A stretch of DNA of 64,000 nt from Deltaproteobacteria bacterium (GTDB taxonomy: Bacteria; Myxococcota_A; Polyangia; HGW-17; JAJRWW01): contig JAOZUO010000007.1 in NCBI GenBank assembly GCA_029938605.1, positions 1 through 64,000 on the forward strand. Direction: 5' to 3'. This document shows, in pieces, positions 1-8,107 of the stretch. Numbering within the stretch: position 1 is the first letter of the stretch; each line of letters starts with the position of its first letter. The notes beneath the pieces were generated by a model, which worked only from the letters and a program-made list of their open reading frames with translations, searched no databases and was not told the DNA's origin. A program made the position numbers and the translations under genes.

Positions 1-73
1 AGTGTCGGTCTCACGGCCCCATCACTGACACTTTCATGGGAGGTGGCGAGCACGTTCCCCGAAAGTGTCGGTC
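1..73. repeat. Cluster of related inverted repeats at window edge
   Basis: The ten bases AGTGTCGGTC occur at 1-10 and again at 64-73. A reverse-complement copy (ACTGACACTTTC, 24-35) lies between them and pairs with GAAAGTGTCGGT at 61-72 with one mismatch. This looks like part of a palindromic repeat or mobile-element end cut by the window boundary. No transposase is visible. Confidence 0.4.
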
Positions 74-470
74 CTGGTGTGAGGGGTTCGCTCTTTTGTT
101 GCCACCGCCTTACTGAGGGGACGTCGCCGAAGCGACGCGTGCTGCGGTGGCTGGCAGACAGCGTTGGTGGTCGCCTCTTACGCTGGGGCAGCGCCAATTT
201 TCATTTTGGCAGGGGAAAAAATCGCCCGGAATAATATCTTGGGGTACACGCCCGAAAAGAGGATCGACGCTGGGGCTGAACAGTGCGCTTGCGATCTGCC
301 GATCGCACAGGCTGTGTGAGAACAACACGCACTGGACATCCGACGCCGACCTGGGGCCAGGTGGCCAAGCATTTCCTGCTGCAGCTGTGTGCGAGCAACC
401 ACAGAGGCCAAGGCCTTCAACACCGTCTGAGCCGTGCCCCGGCGTCGGTCTTCTCCGGATTCTTGTCGTT

Positions 471-496
471 AAAAAAACTTCCCCACTGCAGTGGGG
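471..496 (-). terminator. Intrinsic terminator, minus strand
   Basis: Palindrome CCCCACTGCAGTGGGG at 481-496 gives a 6-bp GC-rich stem with a TGCA loop. Read on the minus strand it is followed by AAG and seven U. No annotated minus-strand gene feeds into it, which points to a short transcript starting between here and glpD. Confidence 0.6.
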
Positions 497-623
497 CCAG
501 CGACAGCTGCGCCGTGAGCGACGCCGCCACACCCCTGCGGGGCGTGGCGGCGTCGCCCGGCGTCAGCCGGGGCGAGAGAGTGATCCGACGTGGCTGACAC
601 CCCACGCCACCTGACAGCCGGGA
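471..623 (-). ncRNA. Candidate small RNA divergent from glpD
   Basis: On the minus strand a sigma-70-like promoter (TTGTCT, 17 bases, TATCGT; 658 down to 630) predicts a start near 623. About 150 bases downstream is a convincing intrinsic terminator (471-496). Between them are a GGCTG/CAGCC stem and a very stable hairpin with 12-bp arms (519-530 with 544-555). There is no protein-like reading frame. The predicted 5' end begins with a CCUCCC run, complementary to Shine-Dalgarno sequences. The transcript is inferred. It would be divergent from glpD, so glycerol metabolism is one possible context. Confidence 0.45.
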
Positions 624-629
624 GGCGAT

Positions 630-658
630 ACGATACTGTGGGACTCCCATGGAGACAA
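630..658 (-). promoter_or_regulatory. Predicted sigma-70 promoter, minus strand
   Basis: On the minus strand: TTGTCT (658-653), 17-base spacer, TATCGT (635-630). It drives the candidate small RNA. The -35 box overlaps the first codons of glpD if glpD starts at 649, but lies upstream of it if glpD starts at 679. Confidence 0.4.
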
Positions 659-2397
659 GACCTACGGACGAACCGAGCATGACAGCCAGAGCAGACCTGT
701 TCGAGCAGTTGGCCGACGGCGAGTTCGACCTGCTGATCATCGGTGGCGGCATCAATGGATGTGGCGCAGCACGGGACGCGGCGCAGCGGGGGTTGAAGGT
801 GGCCCTGGTGGAGCAGCGGGACTGGGCCTCGGGGACGTCGTCCCGGTCGGCCAAGCTGGTACACGGCGGGCTACGGTACCTGGCAACCTTCCAGCTGGGG
901 CTGGTGCGGGAGTCCACTGCCGAGCGGGCCGTGCAGACCCGGGTTGCCCCGCACCTGGTCAAGCCCATTCTCTTTTTGATGCCGGTGTACGCCCAGCACA
1001 AACACAGCCTCTGGTTCATGAACCTGGGCCTGTGGGTCTATGACGCCCTGGCGCTGTTCCGCATCCCGAAGATCCACCGCAAGTACCGCCGCCGCAAAGC
1101 CCTGACGTTGCAACCGAACCTGCGCGCCGAGGGGCTCCGGGGGGCGCTCACCTTCTACGACACCGCCGCCAACGACGCCCGCCTCACCCTGGAGAACGCC
1201 TTGGATGCCCAGCAGCTCGGCGCCGTCACCGTCAACTACGCCCGGGTCACGGGCCTGGTTTCCAACGCGGACGGACACATCACCGGCGCCCGGGTGACCG
1301 ACGCGCTGGGGGACCAGACGGTGAACGTCCGGGCGCGGCTGACCCTGAACACCACCGGCCCCTGGACGGACCGGCTGCTGGCCCTCACCGGAGTCCACAC
1401 CCGCCCCACGCTCCGCAACACCAAGGGGGCCCACCTGGTGATCGACGCCGGGCGTCTCCCGGTGCACCACGCCGTGGCCATGATCCACCCCGAAGATCAG
1501 CGCCCGCTCTTCATCATCCCCTGGGGCCCCCACGTGTATGTGGGCACCACTGACTTTGACACCGAGGAGGATCCGGATCACATCCACGCTGACACCCGGG
1601 ATCTAAACAGCCTCCTAGAGGCCCTCAACCACTACTTCCCAGAGGCGCGGATCACGCCGAAAGATATCGTCAGCTCGTGGTGTGGGATCCGCCCCCTGGT
1701 AGCCCCAGACGCCCAGATATCCGCCAGCGCGGTGAGCCGAGAGCACGTGATCCACGAGGAGCCCCGCGGGCTCCTGACCATGGTAGGCGGCAAGCTCACC
1801 ACCTACCGACTCATGGCGCGGGAGCTTGTGGACCAGGCTGCCCGGATCCTGGCGACCAAGCCTAGGCCTGGGCATGCGGACGGGCCGAAGATCGCCTCCT
1901 GTCAGACCCGGGATCGCTCCCTGCCCGGAGCGGTAGGTATCCGCGACCAGACGGATCTGGACGACCTCGCCGCGCGCCTGACGGATCGCGACAACCTCCC
2001 GCCCGTGGTGGCCACGCATCTGGCTAATACCTACGGCTGCCGCGCCGAAGAGTTGCTCCGCTCCGCCGCTCCCGAAGATCTCCAGCTCCTGTGCCCACCG
2101 CTGCCCTACGTCTGGGCCGAGATCGACTACAACGTACGCACTGAGCATGCTCGGACCCTCGTCGACTTCTTCGCCCGGCGCACGCAGCTGCTGCTCCGCG
2201 ATCCAGAGGGCTGCCTGAAGGTGGCCTCGCTTACGGCCGAACGCATGGGCGATCTGCTCGGCTGGGACGACGAAACCCGCCAAGCTCAGGAGTCGGCCCT
2301 AGGCCGTGAGGTGCGCGACACACTGCGATGCCGGGAGGGTTCGGTGGCCATAACCAAGGGCTCCGAAGAGGATCCCCAAGGTCACGGATCGCCCTGA
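649..2397 (+). CDS. glpD: Aerobic glycerol-3-phosphate dehydrogenase
   Basis: FAD-dependent oxidoreductase that oxidises sn-glycerol 3-phosphate to dihydroxyacetone phosphate and passes electrons to quinones at the cytoplasmic membrane. The dinucleotide-binding motif IIGGGINGCGAARDA is near residue 30, followed by the family-typical SSRSAKLVHGGLRYL and, in the C-terminal half, GGKLTTYRLMA. At 582 residues it is longer than the ~500-residue E. coli enzyme, mostly through the C-terminal extension. The start is uncertain: ATG 649 adds ten residues, while ATG 679 (MTARADLFEQL) gives a more typical N-terminus. Neither has a good Shine-Dalgarno sequence. No glpF or glpK is adjacent. Family assignment is secure. 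Confidence 0.95.
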   Translation: METRPTDEPSMTARADLFEQLADGEFDLLIIGGGINGCGAARDAAQRGLKVALVEQRDWASGTSSRSAKLVHGGLRYLATFQLGLVRESTAERAVQTRVAPHLVKPILFLMPVYAQHKHSLWFMNLGLWVYDALALFRIPKIHRKYRRRKALTLQPNLRAEGLRGALTFYDTAANDARLTLENALDAQQLGAVTVNYARVTGLVSNADGHITGARVTDALGDQTVNVRARLTLNTTGPWTDRLLALTGVHTRPTLRNTKGAHLVIDAGRLPVHHAVAMIHPEDQRPLFIIPWGPHVYVGTTDFDTEEDPDHIHADTRDLNSLLEALNHYFPEARITPKDIVSSWCGIRPLVAPDAQISASAVSREHVIHEEPRGLLTMVGGKLTTYRLMARELVDQAARILATKPRPGHADGPKIASCQTRDRSLPGAVGIRDQTDLDDLAARLTDRDNLPPVVATHLANTYGCRAEELLRSAAPEDLQLLCPPLPYVWAEIDYNVRTEHARTLVDFFARRTQLLLRDPEGCLKVASLTAERMGDLLGWDDETRQAQESALGREVRDTLRCREGSVAITKGSEEDPQGHGSP

Positions 2398-2463
2398 ATA
2401 CACTGGTATTTCGCCGTGGTTTAGGGTATTATTCCAGGCAGTTGTTACCTGCGGAGAACCCTT

Positions 2464-4290
2464 TTGTCCCTCAGCCTCCTGATCATTGATCCAGACGGCC
2501 GTGCCAAGCAATGGCCCATCCGGTCAGGCTCCCTACGTCTGGGTAGAGGCAAGGCCAACGATCTGATCATCGTGGGACGCGGAGTCTCTCGGAACCACGC
2601 CGTACTTACTGTAGATGTCGAGAACGTCCAGATCGAGGATCTCGACTCCACCTACGGCACCAAGATCAACGGCCGGCAAATACGATCCGCCGGCCTGAAA
2701 GTGGGCGACCACGTGGACATCGGCGTGTTCCGGATGATCCTCGTACCCGGCTCGGATCTCATGGATAACCCAACCGGACGGACCCAGGCCCGCCGGGAAG
2801 ACTACCTCCCCGAGTCTACCGGAGAGGGAGTCACCCGTATGGAAGAGGGGGGAGGTCGGTTCGACGAGGTCACCACGGGCGTGATGACCACCGACAGTGA
2901 ATTCACCCCGGTGGGGCTCAATCGCGCGATAAATTCACACGCCCAACGTTCGGACCCAAAGCTGTCCCCCATCAGCCAGGCAGTGGGGGACTCCCAGCTC
3001 AACGTGCGATTTGTACGTGGTGGCCTGGCGCCGGCCTTCCAGTCCGTGGAGCTTGGCGGCGGTGACTCGAACCAGCCGTCCACCCAGATGGTCGCCCGGG
3101 TGGAACACCTGGCTCAATCCCTGGCCACCGGACAGGCGGGAGAGCGGAGGGCGGAGTCAGCGGATCTGGCCTCTCTGCTGCTCGTGTTCCGTGCGGCGGA
3201 GATGATGTCCGAAACCGCCGACCTTTCGCAGTACCTGAATCAGGTACTGGATTTGATGGTGGCCCGGCTCCACATCAACACCGCTGTGCTGGTGCGCCGC
3301 ACCGACATCGGCCAACTCCGAGCCGTGTCCGTGCGGCACAACGATCCTCTCAAGCGGGATGAAATTCCCGTAAGCCGCGCAGTGGTGGATAAGGCTCTGG
3401 AGACCGGTCAACCCGTGTTCAGCTCGGATCTGCGTACGGACCCCTCCTTCGGCCACCGGGACTCAGTGATGGCCTACCAGGCCGGTGCTCTTCTAGCCGT
3501 TCCCTTGCTCCTGTCAGACCAGGCCGTGGGAGTCCTGTACCTGTCCCGGGCGGCGGGCAGCAGCTTTAATCGCACCGAGACCGAGACCGTCGTCGGCATC
3601 TGCGCGCTGCTGGCCAAGGCGGTGGCCCTGCGAGAGATGGAAGCCGACGCCCTGGATCTCCGGCAGCGCTGTAAGATCCTGGATCGATTCCACGCCCCCG
3701 AGGTGCTCGAGCGGCTCTTCGAGCCCCGGGACTCGCTCCTGGGCCTCCAGCAACTCAAAGCCACCGTGCTACATATGGAGATCGACGGCTTCGATAGGCT
3801 GGTCACTCAGCTCGACCAATCGACGCTGTCGGAGATGGTGGTGGGCCTCCGCTCGCTGATCTACGAATCGGTCTTCGGCAACGGAGGCACCCTCGTGTGG
3901 ATGCGCGAGTACTCGGGCATGGCCATCTTCGGCGGCCAGTCCACCGCGGAGAGCGACGCGGCCTGGGCCCTGTCCGCCGCCCATGAAATATTGCGGGAGT
4001 GGACCAATCTAGGGCAACAGTTCGGCCTGTCGCCAGACATCGCCATCCGCCTGGGGCTGGATCGCGGCCAATTGGCCGTGGGGGTCCTGGGGCCCAACGA
4101 TCGTCTGCTCTACACCGCACTGGGAACCCCCGTGATCCGCGCCCGTCAGTCCTGCCTGCTGGGGCCCGCCGGAGGTATCCACGTCACCGAGACCACCCTG
4201 AACCAGGTCCCCAATCCCCGGGGCAACGTCGTACCGCTGGAACCCCAGACCACCGCCCAGAACTACCAGGTATTCCGCATCACCGTCTAA
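2464..4290 (+). CDS. FHA-GAF protein with degenerate class III cyclase domain
   Basis: Three-domain cytoplasmic signalling protein of 608 residues. Residues ~20-90 form an FHA phosphothreonine-binding domain (LGRG, SRNHA and STYGTKING). Residues ~225-395 form a GAF sensor domain. Residues ~420-590 resemble a class III adenylate/guanylate cyclase. The cyclase core looks inactive: the first metal-ligand region reads HMEIDGFD rather than the usual DIxGF, the second reads REYSGMAIF where GDG is expected, and the late GD-xVNxAxR region reads GTPVIRARQ. It may therefore act as a phosphorylation-dependent scaffold or sensor. The start is TTG with GGAGAA seven bases upstream. A -10-like TATTAT lies just upstream. 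Confidence 0.85.
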   Translation: MSLSLLIIDPDGRAKQWPIRSGSLRLGRGKANDLIIVGRGVSRNHAVLTVDVENVQIEDLDSTYGTKINGRQIRSAGLKVGDHVDIGVFRMILVPGSDLMDNPTGRTQARREDYLPESTGEGVTRMEEGGGRFDEVTTGVMTTDSEFTPVGLNRAINSHAQRSDPKLSPISQAVGDSQLNVRFVRGGLAPAFQSVELGGGDSNQPSTQMVARVEHLAQSLATGQAGERRAESADLASLLLVFRAAEMMSETADLSQYLNQVLDLMVARLHINTAVLVRRTDIGQLRAVSVRHNDPLKRDEIPVSRAVVDKALETGQPVFSSDLRTDPSFGHRDSVMAYQAGALLAVPLLLSDQAVGVLYLSRAAGSSFNRTETETVVGICALLAKAVALREMEADALDLRQRCKILDRFHAPEVLERLFEPRDSLLGLQQLKATVLHMEIDGFDRLVTQLDQSTLSEMVVGLRSLIYESVFGNGGTLVWMREYSGMAIFGGQSTAESDAAWALSAAHEILREWTNLGQQFGLSPDIAIRLGLDRGQLAVGVLGPNDRLLYTALGTPVIRARQSCLLGPAGGIHVTETTLNQVPNPRGNVVPLEPQTTAQNYQVFRITV

Positions 4291-4440
4291 GAGCTTCCCT
4301 ACACTTCGAGGGGACGGATTCCGCACTTCAGCGTCCGGATTTCGGACGCGAGGGACGGTCCACCGCACGCCTGGAGGCCGCTGGCCCCTACTGTTCGTTG
4401 ATTTCTCATTCGGCACGGGTCTTGAATACCGCCACCGAGC

Positions 4441-5946
4441 ATGTTGGTTAAAGTCAATACCGGAAACGTACATGGCGTGGATGCCTATCGGGTGGTTGTG
4501 GAGGTGGACGCCTCCCGAGGCGGCATGCCCGGCTACTCCCTGGTGGGCCTGCCCTCGGCCCGGGTCACCGAGGGCAAGGTGCGGGTCCGCGCCGCGATCC
4601 TGAACTCCGGCTACAAGCTCGAATCCCGACGAGTCACCGTGAACCTGGCTCCCGCGGAGCTGCGAAAGGACACGGCCGCCTTCGATCTCCCCATCGCCCT
4701 GGGTACCCTTGGGGCTTACGAGCTGCTGCCGCCTGAGGCCTTCGCTGGACGAATGGCTCTGGGCGAGCTGGCCTTGGACGGCGGTCTGCGGCGGGTCAAC
4801 GGGGTGTTGCCCGTGGCCGACCTGGCGCACAGACTCGGCATGCGTGAGCTGCTGGTCCCGCGGGAAAATGCCGAGGAGGCCGCCGTGGTGTCCGGGCTGC
4901 AGGTACGCGCCGCCTCTACCCTACAGGAGGTGGCGCGTCATTTGAGCGGCGCCGAGGAGATCCCTCTGTATGTGCCGGGCCCAGAGCCGCCGCCAGCCAG
5001 TGCGTTGCTGGACCTGGCCGCCGTCAAGGGTCAGGCGGGACCCAAGCGAGCCCTGGAGATCGCTGCCGCGGGCGGACACAACCTGCTGCTGGTGGGTCCC
5101 CCGGGATCGGGCAAGTCCATGCTCGCCCGGCGGCTACCCTCCATCCTGCCGCCGTTGACCTTCGCGGAGGGACTGGAGGTCACCCGCATCTACAGCGTCA
5201 CAGGCCTGCTGGGCACCACCGGCCTGATACGCGAACGCCCTTTCCGGGCGCCTCACCACACGGTGTCCCAGGCCGGACTGGTGGGCGGTGGCCCCGGCCC
5301 CCGACCCGGTGAGCTCAGCCTCGCCCACAACGGGGTGCTCTTCTTAGATGAGCTCCTCGAGTTTCAGCGCCCCACTCTGGAGGCGCTGCGCCAGCCCCTG
5401 GAGGACCGACAGATCTCCATCACCCGCGCCCGGGCCTCAATGAGCTTCCCGGCGGACGTACAACTGGTGGCCGCCATGAACCCGTGCCCCTGCGGGCACC
5501 GGGGCGATCCCCGCCGCACCTGTACCTGCTCGAACGGGGCCATCGAGCGGTACTGGAGCCGCCTGTCGGGCCCCCTCATGGATCGCATCGACCTGCTGTT
5601 GGACGTGCCCGCCGTGAGCTTCGAGGAGATGACCGGTGACGCCGCCACCGAGTGCAGCGCAGACGTTCGGAGCCGGGTGATCGCCGCTCGCCGGCGTCAG
5701 GAGAACCGCCCCGGGCCGGGACGCTGCAACGCACGTTTGGAGCCGGAGCAGTACGACCGGGACTGCGCCATCGACGCCGGCGGACACCGTATCCTGAAGA
5801 CCGCCGTGGAGCGCATGGGCCTGAGCGCCCGGGCCATGCAACGCGTGGTCAAGGTGGCCCGCACCATCGCCGATCTGGGTGACGCCGCGGACATCGCAGC
5901 GGCCCATGTGGCCGAAGCTATCGCCTATCGCCGCCTGGTGATGTAG
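4441..5946 (+). CDS. comM: YifB/ComM-family Mg-chelatase-like AAA+ ATPase
   Basis: AAA+ protein of 501 residues with the standard ComM layout: an N-terminal Lon-protease-like fold beginning VNTGNVHGVDAYRV, a Mg-chelatase-type AAA+ core with Walker A GPPGSGKSMLARR (residues ~220-232) and Walker B LFLDELLEF, and a C-terminal Mg-chelatase region. The MNPCPCGHRGD motif with four cysteines (PCPCG and TCTCS) is typical. In Vibrio and Haemophilus the homologue is a branch-migration helicase for natural transformation; whether it does this here is inference. It stands alone, 150 bp after the FHA gene. The ATG has only a weak ribosome site. Confidence 0.93.
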   Translation: MLVKVNTGNVHGVDAYRVVVEVDASRGGMPGYSLVGLPSARVTEGKVRVRAAILNSGYKLESRRVTVNLAPAELRKDTAAFDLPIALGTLGAYELLPPEAFAGRMALGELALDGGLRRVNGVLPVADLAHRLGMRELLVPRENAEEAAVVSGLQVRAASTLQEVARHLSGAEEIPLYVPGPEPPPASALLDLAAVKGQAGPKRALEIAAAGGHNLLLVGPPGSGKSMLARRLPSILPPLTFAEGLEVTRIYSVTGLLGTTGLIRERPFRAPHHTVSQAGLVGGGPGPRPGELSLAHNGVLFLDELLEFQRPTLEALRQPLEDRQISITRARASMSFPADVQLVAAMNPCPCGHRGDPRRTCTCSNGAIERYWSRLSGPLMDRIDLLLDVPAVSFEEMTGDAATECSADVRSRVIAARRRQENRPGPGRCNARLEPEQYDRDCAIDAGGHRILKTAVERMGLSARAMQRVVKVARTIADLGDAADIAAAHVAEAIAYRRLVM

Positions 5947-6011
5947 AATATTACACACATGACGGCAGAATATTTTCCAGTCACATAATCACTGTTCCAG
6001 GAGACCATTTA

Positions 6012-8066
6012 ATGTGCAGTACCCTTACCTTAACTTTGCTCCTCTCGGGCCTGTTGACCACCGCGCTGGCAACCCCCTCTTTCGCTACCCCCGACCGCCA
6101 AGCCATGGACGACGAGCCCCAGTTCATCGACGGCCGACTCGTGCTGCCCGCCTGGGAGACCCGGTGGGAGCGCATGGCCCGATTTCGTAAGGACACCGAC
6201 GTCCAGCTCGACGCCTTCCGCACGGCGCACCCAGAGCTGTACGGAGTGACTACTCCCCCGGTGGGGCAGGTGACCTTCTACGCCGAGTACGCACCGGTGG
6301 ACGCCGTCTACTACGTTTGGGAGCCGGGGGTCTTCGATTCCTTCTTCCACTCCATCACCCACGAGCTCATGGTCGACTCGACCTCCACGATCTACATCCT
6401 GCACCACGGTGCCGCGGACCGGGCCACCTTGGAGGCTACCATAAGCGGCCAGGGAGACGATCCCACCGACGCATCGTTCATCGATGTAGCCACCCTTGGC
6501 GACTACTACGAATGGCAGACCGAGTGGCCCTACGATCGCTCCCTGGAAAGCTTTTGGACCGTGGACTTTGGTCCCTTCTGGGTGGAGGACGGATCGGGCG
6601 TGCTGTCCATCGTCGATCCGCGCTACTACTGGTGGCGGGTCAATGACGACACGGTCCCAACCAAGCTGGCCGCCGCCCTCGGCGTAAACGTCTTCCGCCC
6701 TGACCTGGGCTTCGAGGGCGGCAACCTCTTCTCCGACGGGCTGGGCACCTGCTTTGGCACCGGCGTCCACGTGGCCTACAACGCTGCGTTCACCGAACAG
6801 GAGATCAATGACCAGCTCTTCGACTACTTCGGCTGCGAGAAGATGTTCTGGCTCGAGCCCATGTTCGACGAAGAGACCGGGCACGTAGACATGTTCTTCA
6901 AAAACGCCTCGGCCACGACGCTCATCGTCGGGGAGTACGACGCCGCGGTGGATCCGGCCAACGCGGCGGTACTGGACTACAACGCCTCGCTGCTGGCGGG
7001 CGAGACCAACGCCGCGGGAGAGCCCTTCGAGGTGCTGCGCGTCCCCATGCCCGACAACAGCGACGGCGTCTTCCGCAGCTACACCAACGGCATCGTCGTC
7101 AACGACCTGGTGCTTGTGCCCACCTACAGCAACCACGACACCCACGAGGTCTCCGCCCTGGCGGTGTTCGAACAGGCCTTCGGCGGCCGCACCGTGGTGG
7201 CCATCGACTCCGAGGACATCATCGAGTGGGGTGGCGCCATCCACTGCGTGACCCGCACCCGCCCCGTGGGGACCCTCCAGCGGATGGAGACCCCGCCCAC
7301 CGACGCCTGCGGCGGCGACTTCCAGTGCAACTCCGACTGCGGAGACCTTGACTTCACCGGAGACTGCATCTACGGGATCCCGGTCTGGTGCGAGGGTGGC
7401 CAGGCCCTGGCGGAGGCCTGCTATCCGGGCGAGCGCTGCGGCTGGGATCTTACGGATGACTACTTCTTCTGCCTGGAATCAGGGTGCGGCGACCTCCCGG
7501 AAAGCGGCGAGTGCCGATCCTCGGACGAGGGCGACGACATCGTAGTGACCTGCTCAGCCGATGGGTTCCCCGAGGGTGAGCGCTGCCCCGCCGGCACAGA
7601 GTGCGCGATTCTCTCCACCGGGGATGCGGGCTGTCGCGCCCCCTGCACCGACGACTGCGCGCCAGAGGATCAGGGCTGCGATGCCGACGACAACCCATGG
7701 ACCTGCGGCGAAGCCGACGATGGCGATGACTGCTGGGAAGAGATCTCCTCGACCTGCGGCGCCGAAGAGATCTGCGCAGACGGCGACTGTGTGTGTACAG
7801 ACGACTGCGCTGCCGGTGAGGGAGGCTGCGACGCCGACGGCTACGCCTGGACCTGCGGCGAAGCCGGAGACGGGGACACCTGCCTCGAGCCGGTGGTGAC
7901 CCCCTGCGCCGACTCGGACGAGTGCCTCGACGGTACCTGCGTAGCGCGGCCCACGAGCAAGGGCTGCGGCTGCACCAGCGCCGATCCAGGGTCCGGCGAT
8001 CTGGGCGGACTGCTGCTCCTGCTAACGATGCTCGGGCTGGTGGGCTGGATCCGACGCCGCCGCTGA
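6012..8066 (+). CDS. Secreted Cys-rich protein with MYXO-CTERM anchor
   Basis: 684-residue exported protein. The first ~25 residues are a Sec signal peptide (TLLLSGLLTTALATPSFA). The C-terminus is a textbook MYXO-CTERM sorting signal: GCGC, a Gly/Ser linker, a Leu-rich transmembrane stretch and IRRRR. This signal is characteristic of Myxococcota surface proteins. Residues ~60-430 form an unrecognised globular region rich in Trp/Tyr/Asp. Residues ~430-640 are Cys-rich modules with repeated DxxTWTCGE-like units. A good Shine-Dalgarno sequence (CAGGAGA) precedes ATG 6012. Probably surface exposed; function unknown. Confidence 0.85.
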   Translation: MCSTLTLTLLLSGLLTTALATPSFATPDRQAMDDEPQFIDGRLVLPAWETRWERMARFRKDTDVQLDAFRTAHPELYGVTTPPVGQVTFYAEYAPVDAVYYVWEPGVFDSFFHSITHELMVDSTSTIYILHHGAADRATLEATISGQGDDPTDASFIDVATLGDYYEWQTEWPYDRSLESFWTVDFGPFWVEDGSGVLSIVDPRYYWWRVNDDTVPTKLAAALGVNVFRPDLGFEGGNLFSDGLGTCFGTGVHVAYNAAFTEQEINDQLFDYFGCEKMFWLEPMFDEETGHVDMFFKNASATTLIVGEYDAAVDPANAAVLDYNASLLAGETNAAGEPFEVLRVPMPDNSDGVFRSYTNGIVVNDLVLVPTYSNHDTHEVSALAVFEQAFGGRTVVAIDSEDIIEWGGAIHCVTRTRPVGTLQRMETPPTDACGGDFQCNSDCGDLDFTGDCIYGIPVWCEGGQALAEACYPGERCGWDLTDDYFFCLESGCGDLPESGECRSSDEGDDIVVTCSADGFPEGERCPAGTECAILSTGDAGCRAPCTDDCAPEDQGCDADDNPWTCGEADDGDDCWEEISSTCGAEEICADGDCVCTDDCAAGEGGCDADGYAWTCGEAGDGDTCLEPVVTPCADSDECLDGTCVARPTSKGCGCTSADPGSGDLGGLLLLLTMLGLVGWIRRRR

Positions 8067-8100
8067 GTCTGAGTCCGAGTCTACGTCTGAGTCTGAATCT
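8064..8100. repeat. Degenerate GAGTCT hexamer repeat at gene end
   Basis: About six imperfect copies of GAGTCT/GAGTCC follow directly on the stop codon of the MYXO-CTERM gene, in the short gap before the convergent metallophosphoesterase. Confidence 0.6.
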
Positions 8101-8107
8101 CGGCGAG

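Larger units (their letters stand above)
1..648. other. Non-coding, palindrome-rich region upstream of glpD
   Basis: No reading frame here gives a protein-like sequence on either strand; the open frames are low-complexity Arg/Pro-rich shadows. The stretch holds a cluster of inverted repeats at the extreme left edge (1-73), a small perfect hairpin at 291-306 (GCGATC arms), a 16-base perfect palindrome at 481-496 beside an A-run, and a long GC-rich hairpin at 519-555 with 12-bp perfect arms. The right part is best explained as a small-RNA gene on the minus strand. The left part is unexplained and may be an insertion-sequence end or an extragenic palindrome family. Confidence 0.6.

Noticed and set aside
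147-614. 155-residue frame in the region upstream of glpD
   Set aside because: No recognisable domain, no ribosome site, biased Pro/Arg composition, and it overlaps palindromes and the predicted terminator.
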